Source: JAVBMJ01 sp031551275 (GTDB lineage: Bacteria > Bacteroidota > Bacteroidia > Bacteroidales > Rikenellaceae). From it: DNA of 64,000 nt. The stretch is from assembly GCA_031551275.1 (NCBI GenBank), contig JAVBNX010000007.1, positions 310,001-374,000 of the forward strand, written 5' to 3'. Below the pieces are notes generated by a model that saw only the letters and a list, made by a program, of their open reading frames with translations, did not search any database and was not told where the DNA came from. The translations under genes were made by a program, and so were the position numbers. Positions 8,691-16,126 of this stretch are shown piece after piece (the stretch's first letter is position 1; every line of letters begins with the position of its first letter).

Positions 8691-8706
8691 CCGACCGGCA
8701 GCAGGG

Positions 8707-9048
8707 CTAGTCGGCCTTATCGCACTCGATCTTGCGGGACCGGGGCTTCCGCTCTTTTTTTTCTTCTTTTTCCTCTCTTTTCTCCTCCCGGCGCTCTTTC
8801 CAGGCGTTGCGGATGTACTCGAAGATCTCTTTCCCCCGGGCGAACAGCCGTCCGTAGTCCTCGGCGCGTTTGAAGGCGAGCGACAAGAGCGACGTCCACG
8901 CCATGGCCTGTTTGATCGACTGGTAGGTGTGGGCGAAGTGCTCCTCGTGCCTTACGGCTTGCATGCGCAAAACGTTGCGGGCCGTGCGCAACTCATCCAG
9001 CGTGCGGATGTTGGCCAGCTCACTGCGGGAGGTCTTCCTCGGTCTCAT
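8707..9048 (-). CDS. Hypothetical charged protein downstream of holin-like gene
   Basis: A 113-residue protein of no recognised family. The N-terminal two thirds look helical with TLDELRTARNVLRMQAVRHEEHF; the C-terminal 35 residues are almost entirely Lys, Arg and Glu (ERREEKREEKEEKKERKPRSRK), a likely charged coiled or disordered tail. Its start overlaps the preceding gene by 29 nt, so the two are translationally linked. This third position after YtxH-like and holin-like genes is often filled by a small unknown protein in Bacteroidota; a membrane-stress role is inferred only. Confidence 0.65.
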   Translation of the reverse strand: MRPRKTSRSELANIRTLDELRTARNVLRMQAVRHEEHFAHTYQSIKQAMAWTSLLSLAFKRAEDYGRLFARGKEIFEYIRNAWKERREEKREEKEEKKERKPRSRKIECDKAD

Positions 9049-9397
9049 TTTGGGTCGGATTAAAGAAGAGTTTGGAGAGCATTGCCACCATCGAATCGGT
9101 AAAAAGCGTCTTGCGCCGTGCGAAAACGATCACGGCCACCAGCGCGTAGAGCGCCGCGACGATTACCAAAGCCCACGCCAGGCCCGTAACCTCGGCCAGG
9201 GCGACCACGGCCAGAACGGTCAGCAAAAGGGAGACCACGGTTAGGCAAAGCACCAGGATCAGGGTCGTCAAAGCGCGGCTCAGCACGACCGAAAGGCCCT
9301 CCACCAGGGAGAGCTTCCAGAGGTCGAATTTCAGGTTCAGATACTCGGTCAGCCCTGCGTAGAGCTCTTCGAGTTTGCTCGGGTTAGCTTGCTGCAT
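9020..9397 (-). CDS. Phage-holin-family (Phage_holin_3_6-like) membrane protein
   Basis: A 125-residue protein with a soluble N-terminal helix (residues 1-33), then two long hydrophobic segments at about 38-62 and 70-93 joined by a short turn, and a polar C-terminus. This is the layout of the family often annotated as putative holin superfamily 3.6. Despite the family name, no phage gene is nearby; in non-phage genomes such proteins form an envelope operon with YtxH proteins, as here. It lies 5 nt downstream of the YtxH gene. Confidence 0.75.
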   Translation of the reverse strand: MQQANPSKLEELYAGLTEYLNLKFDLWKLSLVEGLSVVLSRALTTLILVLCLTVVSLLLTVLAVVALAEVTGLAWALVIVAALYALVAVIVFARRKTLFTDSMVAMLSKLFFNPTQNETEEDLPQ

Positions 9398-9402
9398 GGC
9401 CT

Positions 9403-9591
9403 CTATTCGGCTTCAGCCTGCGCGTGGCAGAATTTCTCCTTTACCTTCTCCTTGCCCTTCTCATACTCCTTGTCCAGGAAGTCCTTGATCTGCTTGCGGG
9501 TGTCTTCGCCCTTTTGCGGGGTAACCAACACGGCGATGGCTGCGCCTACCAGCGCACCACCCAGAAATGCGAAAATTGAGCTGCGTTCCAT
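9403..9591 (-). CDS. YtxH domain protein
   Basis: A 62-residue single-pass membrane protein. The ATG at 9591 (MERSSIF) is preferred over an in-frame TTG two codons earlier. One glycine-rich transmembrane helix (FAFLGGALVGAAIAVLVTP) is followed by the typical YtxH stretch PQKGEDTRKQIKDFL and a Lys/Glu-rich amphipathic tail. YtxH proteins are associated with general stress in other bacteria. It is first of a three-gene minus-strand operon with the holin-like and charged proteins. Confidence 0.8.
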   Translation of the reverse strand: MERSSIFAFLGGALVGAAIAVLVTPQKGEDTRKQIKDFLDKEYEKGKEKVKEKFCHAQAEAE

Positions 9592-9655
9592 AACCAATGA
9601 GTTTTAGTACAGTAAAGATAGTAACAAATACGGTTCCAAACACATATTACATTAT

Positions 9656-9663
9656 TATCTTTG
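9656..9663 (+). promoter_or_regulatory. -7 promoter element of the SLOG gene
   Basis: TATCTTTG fits TAnnTTTG and ends four bases before the ATG at 9668 (GTG at 9665). Such spacing predicts a leaderless mRNA. No good -33 element is evident. Confidence 0.5.
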
Positions 9664-9667
9664 CGTG

Positions 9668-10183
9668 ATGAAAATCACAAAAGACGCCACTGCGGCCTTT
9701 TCGGGGCACCGGGATATGGGGGGAGGGCCTTCCAAAGCGTCGTTGTTTCCCTCCCAGACCCGGCAACAGGTCGATTCGAGGCTCGACGCCTTGATCGCAG
9801 CCCTGGCCGCGGAGGGGTTCACGACCTTTTTGTGCGGGATGGCCGAGGGGTTCGACCTGTTGGCGGGCGAGGCGGTAATCCGGGCGCAGGGCGCGGGGCT
9901 GGAAGTAGAGTTGGTCGCCGTGGTGCCCCACCTCAGCCAGCCGGAGCGGTTTTCGGTGGAGAGCAAGCGGCGCTACGAGGCGTTGCGCGGGGCGGCGTCG
10001 GCGGTCATCCTGCTCTCGGAGGGGTATTTTCCGGGGTGCTACCATGCGCGGAACGACTTTCTGGTCGATAACGCCGCATGTCTGGTATGCTGGTACGACG
10101 GCAGCGAGGGGGGCACGCAATACACGGTCAGGCGCGCCATGAAGTCCGGAATTAGGATAGAGAACGTTTGCTTGCCGGAATAG
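9668..10183 (+). CDS. SLOG/YpsA-like (DUF1273-type) protein
   Basis: A 171-residue Rossmann-like protein of the SLOG superfamily. Visible features are AFSGHRDMG at the N-terminus, the ligand-loop FLCGMAEGFDLLAGEAVI, a central strand ELVAVVPHL, and AACLVCWYDGSEGGTQYTVRRA, where the Gly-Gly-Thr element is typical of SLOG nucleotide-binding domains. Start: ATG at 9668 is preferred to the GTG at 9665. Members are thought to bind nucleotide-derived ligands; no partner effector domain is present, so the role is unknown. A hairpin terminator follows. Confidence 0.8.
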   Translation: MKITKDATAAFSGHRDMGGGPSKASLFPSQTRQQVDSRLDALIAALAAEGFTTFLCGMAEGFDLLAGEAVIRAQGAGLEVELVAVVPHLSQPERFSVESKRRYEALRGAASAVILLSEGYFPGCYHARNDFLVDNAACLVCWYDGSEGGTQYTVRRAMKSGIRIENVCLPE

Positions 10184-10187
10184 AAAA

Positions 10188-10210
10188 GGCCCGGAAACGT
10201 CTCCCGGGCC
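10188..10210. terminator. Bidirectional hairpin terminator
   Basis: GGCCCGG (10188-10194) pairs with CCGGGCC (10204-10210) over a 9-nt loop, between two convergent genes. The A-rich left flank favours use by the minus-strand operon. Confidence 0.6.
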
Positions 10211-10229
10211 CCTTCAGTTTTGATGGTCG

Positions 10230-11027
10230 TTACTGTTCCACCACGTCGGTCGCGGAGTTGAGCGAGACCTGGTAGGTCGAGTTGTACTTGTTCAGGATGC
10301 CGGTCATATCGCATATTTCGATCGGGACCAGCCCCAGCGCGAAGCTCGCGTAGACGCTCGTGCGCACCACGAAGTTGGACGACGAGCTGCCCGTGAACTT
10401 GAAATTCTGCTCGGTGTAGCCCGTGGCGGTGGGGTCGGCCCAGGTAACCACGCCGGCCGGGTTGGAAACGCCCGTCCAGGTAACGCCGGACATCTTGACG
10501 AACTTGCCCACGTTGGCCGCCAGATCTGCGGATGTGGAGATTACCGCCGGGTTGAGGTGGGGCGGGGCGGGGTCCATGTCGCCACGCAGGATGACCCGGT
10601 CGATCCACGACTGGGGCTCGATGTAGCCCGTAGCGTATTGCGCGTCCGCGCAGCCCAGCTCGACCTGGCCGCCGGCCAGCCCCAGCACCAGGCCGCGGAC
10701 CTTGATGTAGACGATCCGGCCCAGGTCGTAGGGGAGGTAGTAGTCGGCCAGGCCGATCTTGATGCACAGGCCGCCCGTGGCGTCCTGGATCCAGAGGTTG
10801 TTATAGTTGCTGCCCGAGAAGTCGGTGCTGATCACCGTACCCTTGACCGTGTAGTCCTCGGTAATGGTGGTCGGGCCGCTGTCGTCGTAGAGCGCTTTGA
10901 GTTCGGCGATGGTCTTCATCGTCCACGAGGGGTCCTGCTCGTAGGGGGTCCAGGCGGCCGGGTCGTCGAATTTCTTGCATCCGGCCAGCAGGCAGGCCAA
11001 TATGGCTATATACAGGAGATTTTTCAT
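10230..11027 (-). CDS. DUF5689-type surface lipoprotein
   Basis: A 265-residue lipoprotein with signal MKNLLYIAILACLLAGC, lipidated at Cys17, followed by charged residues. The first part (WTMKTIAELKALY, TVKGTVISTDFSGSNYNNLWIQDATGGLCIKI) has the OB-fold-like repeat pattern of DUF5689 proteins, and the second half (VGKFVKMSGVTW) repeats the motif, so two related beta domains are likely. It starts 3 nt after the TonB receptor and is last in the five-gene operon. By position it could be the surface partner of the receptor, replacing a SusD protein; that is inference. Confidence 0.75.
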   Translation of the reverse strand: MKNLLYIAILACLLAGCKKFDDPAAWTPYEQDPSWTMKTIAELKALYDDSGPTTITEDYTVKGTVISTDFSGSNYNNLWIQDATGGLCIKIGLADYYLPYDLGRIVYIKVRGLVLGLAGGQVELGCADAQYATGYIEPQSWIDRVILRGDMDPAPPHLNPAVISTSADLAANVGKFVKMSGVTWTGVSNPAGVVTWADPTATGYTEQNFKFTGSSSSNFVVRTSVYASFALGLVPIEICDMTGILNKYNSTYQVSLNSATDVVEQ

Positions 11028-11030
11028 GGC

Positions 11031-13832
11031 TTAGAATCTGAAATATATCGTGAGGAAATAGTTGGCCCCGATCATGTAGAAATAGCGCGAGTCGAAGGGG
11101 GTGTAGTCGACGATCACACCGTTGGAGGTCGTTTTGCCCAGGCGGGTCTGCTCGTAGCCGCTCGATTTGATCTTCAGGTTGTTCAGCAGGTTGTTGCCGG
11201 TCAACACGAAGCCCAGGTTGTATTTGCGCTTGATGAACCAGCCCGTCCCGACGTTGGCGTTCAGGGTAAAGGCGGTCGGGAATTTCTCCTGCGCGGCTGT
11301 GGCCGCACGGTCGGCCGCGTCGGGGATCGAGTTGAGGATCACGTCGGTACGCCGCAAGGGGTTCATGTCGATGTAGTTCCGGTCGTAGTAGTTCACATCC
11401 ACGCCGACGAAGATGAACTTGGGCGAGCGCCACTCCAGGCCTAAGTTGAAGGCCTGCTGGGGCGTGCCGGGGACGTGGTAGTCCTTCCAGTGGACGGGCA
11501 TGTCCTTGCGTGGGGTAATCACGCCGTTGATGTCGTCCGCGATGATCTCGCCCGTGTTGTCCAGCGTTTCGGTCACTTTCGCGTCGGAGGTGTAGACGTA
11601 TTTGCCCACGTTGACCGCGCCGGTCAAATAGAGGTGCAATGGCAGGGCGACCTCGAAGCCCGCCTCGGCGCCGATGTTGCGCTGGTTTATACCGGTCATG
11701 GCGAAGTTGACGAACGAGGAGCGGCTGTCGTCGTAGAAGCTCAGCAGCTTGACCTGGTCGTCGAATTGCCCGATGAAGCCCGTGGCGCGGAACTTTACCC
11801 CGGGCAGGGAGAGCGTGTAGGTCAGCTCGCCCGCCGTGATCTTCTCGGTGGTCAGATTGTCGACGATGTGGTTGCGCGAGCGCGGCGACATAAAGGCGTT
11901 GGCGAAGAAGGGGGCGTTCTCGCCCGTGCGGGCGGCGATGGAGAGCTGGTGGGCCGCCGAGATCTTGTAGGTAAGCCCCGCCTTGACGCTCCAGGGGATG
12001 AATTCGCTCTTCTCGGATTTGCCCAGCGAGCTGTACGGCGAGGGGGCGGGTTGGACGTAGTAGCCCTTTTGCCAGCGTCCCTCCCTCCAGAAGGCGTTGT
12101 ACTCGACCTGCGCGCCCAGGAAGGCCTCGAAATGGCCCTTGTTGAGCTGGGTCATGGCCCACAGGCGGGCGTTCTGGACCACGCCGTAGTAGTCGTAGCC
12201 GTACTTGTCGCCCTTTTTGATTACCCGGTTGGGGTCGTTCAGATCGTTCTGGATCAGGTTGGGGAACTCGCTGCCGAAGTCGCGCTGGGCGAAGCCGTCG
12301 ATGTTCAACCACGAATCGCCGCCCAACAAATCCTTCATCACTTTGAAATATTCGGTTTTGTTGTACCTCAAATCGATACCGCCCGAGGTTTTAAACGACC
12401 GGAAGGTGTTGTTCAAACGCAGGGTAAAATTGAAATCCTGCTGGTCGGCCCTGCGCTCCTCGATCGCGTAGGACGAGCGGCGGGTGTTCTGGATGCCGGC
12501 GGGCGCGGTGTTGTCCGGGTTGTCGGAGTAGAGGGCTCCGTAGTTGTAGTTGTAGATCTGGTCCCAGTTCAAATGGCGCGTGTTGTTGTCGCTCTTCCAG
12601 GCTTCCCACGCCTCGCCGTATTTCTGGTCGTTGTCGTTGTAGTAGGAGGGTAGCTTGCGGTAGTAGTCGGGCCTCGGGTCGGGGGCGCGGTACCAGTCCA
12701 GCGCCGAGTAGCCGTTGAAGCCGAAGCGGTAGCTCAGCGCCGCGTTCAGTTGCGTGCGGTAGCCCAAATCGCGGCGGTAGTTGAGCACGATGACCGGCTC
12801 GTGGGTCCGGCGCACGCGGGCGTTGCGGATCTTACCGTCCTGGAAGCCCCAGTTCGAGTTGTAGGTGTTCGAGCCGACCAGATCGTAGACCTCCTGCGTG
12901 GAGGCGTTCTGGGCGCCCCGCTCGGAGGGCGAGCCGATGATGCTCAACGAAAGGGCGTCGCAGCGCCACTCCTTCTCCACGGAGGCGTAATAGGCCAGAC
13001 CGTTGGTGTAGACCCCGCGCACCCAGTCGTTGTCGCCCCAGCGCAGGGAGACCGACATGGCGTAGGCCCAGCCGTTGTCCAGCCGCCCCGAGGCGTAGGT
13101 GGCCGCCGCGCGCAGGCGGTAGGTCGCGTTGGTGTTGGCCAGCGTGAAGCGGTAGCCTTTCCGCTGAGAGGAGGCGCGTATATCTATGTTGGTCAGTCCG
13201 TTCACGTTGCCCAGGCCGTAGTCGGCGGGGGCGATGCCGATCAAATTGTCCTGGTTGCGCGTCGCGTCGTTCAAACCGCTCCACAACGACCAGGGCGTGT
13301 AACCCGTCATCGCGTCGTTCAGATAGACGCCGTTGAGGTAGACCCCCGCCAGGGAGGTGTCGTAGCCCCGTTGGCGGAAGCGGATCTCCGAGAAGTTATA
13401 GGAGGCCTTGCTGGCGTAGACGTCCTTGCTGGCGGCCAGCGAGACGGGCATCGACTGCGCGTCGCCCGAGGCCGACTCGATGTCGAACTCGGTGAAGTTC
13501 GCGTCGTCCATCTGGGGCGCGACCAGCGGCGAGAGCGAGACGTTGCCCAAATCGGAGACCGCCTTGCCAACGCGGATGTTGATCTGCAAAGGCATGAACT
13601 CCAGGGCCTCCACGTCGACCTTCCAGACCCCCTCGGGCAGGTTGTCGAGGACAAAGGTCCCGTCCGGCCCGGTAACGGCGTGCGCGCCGCCCGGGACGTC
13701 GACCGTGAGCTTGGCCTGGTCGACGGGCTGGCGGCTCTGGCGGCTGATCAGCGTGCCCCTCACGCCGCCCTGTTGGGCAAGTGCGGCGACGGCGAGCAGC
13801 GAGAGCGTGAAACTAAGTAGAATCTTTTTCAT
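11031..13832 (-). CDS. TonB-dependent outer-membrane receptor with carboxypeptidase-regulatory-like domain
   Basis: A 933-residue SusC-like/TonB-dependent receptor. Signal peptide MKKILLSFTLSLLAVAALAQ; residues about 22-108 form the carboxypeptidase-D-regulatory-like beta domain (GVRGTLISRQSRQPVDQAKLTV, VWKVDVEALEFMPLQI); a plug segment with IRFRQRGYDTSLAGVYLNG follows, then a long 22-strand barrel rich in alternating Tyr/Asn and ending with aromatic YFLTIYFRF. No SusD partner is in the operon. The neighbouring nucleases and the DUF5689 lipoprotein suggest uptake of nucleic-acid breakdown products or phosphate, but the ligand is not shown by the sequence. Confidence 0.88.
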   Translation of the reverse strand: MKKILLSFTLSLLAVAALAQQGGVRGTLISRQSRQPVDQAKLTVDVPGGAHAVTGPDGTFVLDNLPEGVWKVDVEALEFMPLQINIRVGKAVSDLGNVSLSPLVAPQMDDANFTEFDIESASGDAQSMPVSLAASKDVYASKASYNFSEIRFRQRGYDTSLAGVYLNGVYLNDAMTGYTPWSLWSGLNDATRNQDNLIGIAPADYGLGNVNGLTNIDIRASSQRKGYRFTLANTNATYRLRAAATYASGRLDNGWAYAMSVSLRWGDNDWVRGVYTNGLAYYASVEKEWRCDALSLSIIGSPSERGAQNASTQEVYDLVGSNTYNSNWGFQDGKIRNARVRRTHEPVIVLNYRRDLGYRTQLNAALSYRFGFNGYSALDWYRAPDPRPDYYRKLPSYYNDNDQKYGEAWEAWKSDNNTRHLNWDQIYNYNYGALYSDNPDNTAPAGIQNTRRSSYAIEERRADQQDFNFTLRLNNTFRSFKTSGGIDLRYNKTEYFKVMKDLLGGDSWLNIDGFAQRDFGSEFPNLIQNDLNDPNRVIKKGDKYGYDYYGVVQNARLWAMTQLNKGHFEAFLGAQVEYNAFWREGRWQKGYYVQPAPSPYSSLGKSEKSEFIPWSVKAGLTYKISAAHQLSIAARTGENAPFFANAFMSPRSRNHIVDNLTTEKITAGELTYTLSLPGVKFRATGFIGQFDDQVKLLSFYDDSRSSFVNFAMTGINQRNIGAEAGFEVALPLHLYLTGAVNVGKYVYTSDAKVTETLDNTGEIIADDINGVITPRKDMPVHWKDYHVPGTPQQAFNLGLEWRSPKFIFVGVDVNYYDRNYIDMNPLRRTDVILNSIPDAADRAATAAQEKFPTAFTLNANVGTGWFIKRKYNLGFVLTGNNLLNNLKIKSSGYEQTRLGKTTSNGVIVDYTPFDSRYFYMIGANYFLTIYFRF

Positions 13833-13838
13833 AATCCT

Positions 13839-14906
13839 CTATTTGGCGATGTAAATGTAGACGGGGAAGTGGTCGCTGTATCCGTTCTGGAAGTTGGTGC
13901 CCGAGAAGGAGCGGAAGGGGTAGCCCTTGTACTGTCCCGAGGTCTGGGTAAGGTAGGGGCGGATAAAGATCTGGCCCCAGTATTTGTTGCCCGAGCCCTT
14001 GACCAGGCGGAATTCGCCCGGGGGGGCGTGGAGCAGGGTCTGGCTGACGATCATGTTGTCGAACAAATTCCAGCGGTCCTGGTAGGCGAGGGTCCCGAGG
14101 CCCTTTTTGTGCATTTCATAGAAGGGGTTGAACAAATCGCCCTTGCCGACTTCGGAGGCTTTGAGCTTGCCGCCCAGGTACTTGGCCAGGCTCTCGTTGT
14201 TGGGGTCGTCGTTCATGTCGCCCATGATGACGAACTTGGTGGCGGGACGCAAGGCCGCGATCGAATCGACCGCCTCGCGGACCAGTTGGGCCGCCCGGTT
14301 GCGCCTCGGGGCCGAGGCCGTCTCACCCCCCCGGCGCGAGGGCCAGTGGTTGACCATAAAGCAGAAAGGCTCCTTCTCGATCGTGCCCCAGGCGACCAGG
14401 ATGTCGCGCGAGCGGAAGGTCGAATCCCAGGGCAGGATCAAAGGGATGGCCATGCTGCCCTCCAGCACGAACTTGTCGGGGCGGTACAGCATCCCCACGT
14501 CGACGCCGCGCGCGTCGGGCGAGTCGTAATGGACGATCTGGTAGTTGGCCTTTTGGAGGCGCGGCAAGGAGGAGATATCCTCCAAAACGCTGCGGTTCTC
14601 GATCTCCGAGACCCCGATCACGACCGGGTAGCCCCCCGTGGCGACCGAGATGTCGCCGAAAACCTGCTCCAGGTTGGCCATCTTTTTCCAGTACTTGGTC
14701 CCGTTCCAGGCGTAGGAGCCCTCGGGGGTAAAGTCCTGGTCGAAGACGCCGGGCGATTTGACCGTGTCGAAGACGTTCTCCACGTTGTAGAAGACCACCG
14801 CGTAGCGTTTGGTCTGCGCGTTGAGCGAGAGGATGGCGAAGGCCGCCAGCCCGGCCAGCAGCAGGAGCGCCCTGAAATGCGTGTATTTGATAAGTGTGCG
14901 TTTCAT
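13839..14906 (-). CDS. Secreted endonuclease/exonuclease/phosphatase family protein
   Basis: A 355-residue EEP-superfamily metal-dependent phosphodiesterase. A hydrophobic N-terminal signal (LLLLAGLAAFAILSLNAQ) points to export. The catalytic blocks are all present: FYNVENVFD, IGVSEIEN (metal Glu), MLYRPDKF, VNHWPSRRGG (catalytic His), MGDMNDDP (Asp/Asn pair) and YSDHFPVYI at the C-terminus. Members include DNases and nucleotidases. It is packed 7 nt after the DNA/RNA non-specific endonuclease gene and 6 nt before the TonB receptor, which argues for extracellular nucleic-acid degradation. Confidence 0.88.
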   Translation of the reverse strand: MKRTLIKYTHFRALLLLAGLAAFAILSLNAQTKRYAVVFYNVENVFDTVKSPGVFDQDFTPEGSYAWNGTKYWKKMANLEQVFGDISVATGGYPVVIGVSEIENRSVLEDISSLPRLQKANYQIVHYDSPDARGVDVGMLYRPDKFVLEGSMAIPLILPWDSTFRSRDILVAWGTIEKEPFCFMVNHWPSRRGGETASAPRRNRAAQLVREAVDSIAALRPATKFVIMGDMNDDPNNESLAKYLGGKLKASEVGKGDLFNPFYEMHKKGLGTLAYQDRWNLFDNMIVSQTLLHAPPGEFRLVKGSGNKYWGQIFIRPYLTQTSGQYKGYPFRSFSGTNFQNGYSDHFPVYIYIAK

Positions 14907-14913
14907 GGCGGGG

Positions 14914-16116
14914 TCAATAGGCTATGGGCGGCCATTTGTTCATGTCGGCCTGGCTGCCGTAAGACATACCTTCGATCCGGTCGTATTCCGACTCGCCGAC
15001 CCGGTTTTTGAGGTTGGGGAAGAAGTCGATGCCCGTTTTGGACTCGATGTCCCGGACCGAGCAGGCGAACTTCGCACCGAAGCCCTTGTCCCTGTGGGCC
15101 ATGCCGGGGGCGGCGTTCTCGAACCAGAAGCCGATCGAGGTCCAGGTGGTGTTGGAGTTGTCGCCCGTGCGCTTGAGGATCACTTTGAAGACGTATTTCG
15201 GGATGGTCATGTTGCTGGGCGAGCTGTGGCCTATGATGCTGTCGGCGTGCTGGCTCACGTGCATCCCCGCGCAGATGAAGATCGAGTCGGTGGCGTTGAC
15301 CAGCCAGCCCCTCGTGTCGTCCTCGATCGAGCCCCAGCAACCCATGTTGAGCGAGCCGTTCTGGGGGATCATGTTGGAGTAGTAGAAGGTCTCGGCGTTC
15401 ATGGCTTTCGAAGCCGTCCGGTCGGCCGACGGGCAGAGGTGGCCGCGCTGGTAGCCGGAGTAGTCCCCCTGGTTGTAGTTGGGCAGGTAACCGGCGGGGA
15501 TCCGGTTATCGTATTGCCACGCGTTGGTGCGGTCGGTGTTCTTGACGATGTGGCTCTTGGTCAGGGGCCAGGCCGACCAGTTGGGGTCTTTGTCGTCCTT
15601 GCTGTACAGGACGATGAAGTCCCCCTTGTCGTAGTCCAGTACCCATGGGTATTTGGTATCGGGGACGTAGGGGACCTCGAGCTTGGCCAGCAGTTTGGAG
15701 ATGTCGGTCGGGACGTAATTGGCCGGGTGCTGGATGATCTTGAGCGTTCGCGTTCCCTCCTCGCTGTTGAGGATGATCGTTCCTGTGCGGTCGGGCTGGG
15801 TGGGGGGGCCGTTGTAGATCCTCGGGGAGAGCAGAAGGTCCTTTTTAATCCCGGTCCCCTCGTACTTTGAAAGGGTAAACCACTCCTCCTGTGACCCGAA
15901 ATCCCGGGTCAGGGTCCAATCCCCGTTGGCACTGACGGTAATGTAGCGCTGCTTTTGCTCGTAGGAGAGCTCCTCGCCGCCCTCGATTTCGATGTAATAC
16001 TCGTTGGAATCCGGCTCGGTCTTGCTTTTTGAGCCGCAGCTTACGGCAAACAGCATCGAGAGCAGGAGCGTGAAGGAGACAGGACCGTGGAGGAGGATAT
16101 TTTTTTGTCGTTTCAT
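14914..16116 (-). CDS. BACON-domain DNA/RNA non-specific endonuclease lipoprotein
   Basis: A 400-residue lipoprotein: signal to Cys27 (LLSMLFAVSC), then a BACON-like beta domain (about residues 40-130: YITVSANGDWTLTRDF, RTLKIIQHPA) and a NUC1-family ββα-metal nuclease domain (about 150-395). The catalytic motif appears as YQRGHLCPSADR, where family members usually have DRGH, with His as general base; the metal-binding Asn is in SNMIPQN. Such nucleases cut DNA and RNA without sequence preference. BACON domains are common on Bacteroidota surface proteins. The residue before RGH is Gln rather than Asp, which should be noted. Adjacent genes encode a second nuclease and a TonB receptor. Confidence 0.9.
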   Translation of the reverse strand: MKRQKNILLHGPVSFTLLLSMLFAVSCGSKSKTEPDSNEYYIEIEGGEELSYEQKQRYITVSANGDWTLTRDFGSQEEWFTLSKYEGTGIKKDLLLSPRIYNGPPTQPDRTGTIILNSEEGTRTLKIIQHPANYVPTDISKLLAKLEVPYVPDTKYPWVLDYDKGDFIVLYSKDDKDPNWSAWPLTKSHIVKNTDRTNAWQYDNRIPAGYLPNYNQGDYSGYQRGHLCPSADRTASKAMNAETFYYSNMIPQNGSLNMGCWGSIEDDTRGWLVNATDSIFICAGMHVSQHADSIIGHSSPSNMTIPKYVFKVILKRTGDNSNTTWTSIGFWFENAAPGMAHRDKGFGAKFACSVRDIESKTGIDFFPNLKNRVGESEYDRIEGMSYGSQADMNKWPPIAY

Positions 16117-16126
16117 AGGATCCGAA

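Noticed and set aside
9020..9397. Prophage remnant because of the holin family name
   Set aside because: No phage structural, lysis or integrase genes nearby; the YtxH/holin-like trio is a common chromosomal operon.
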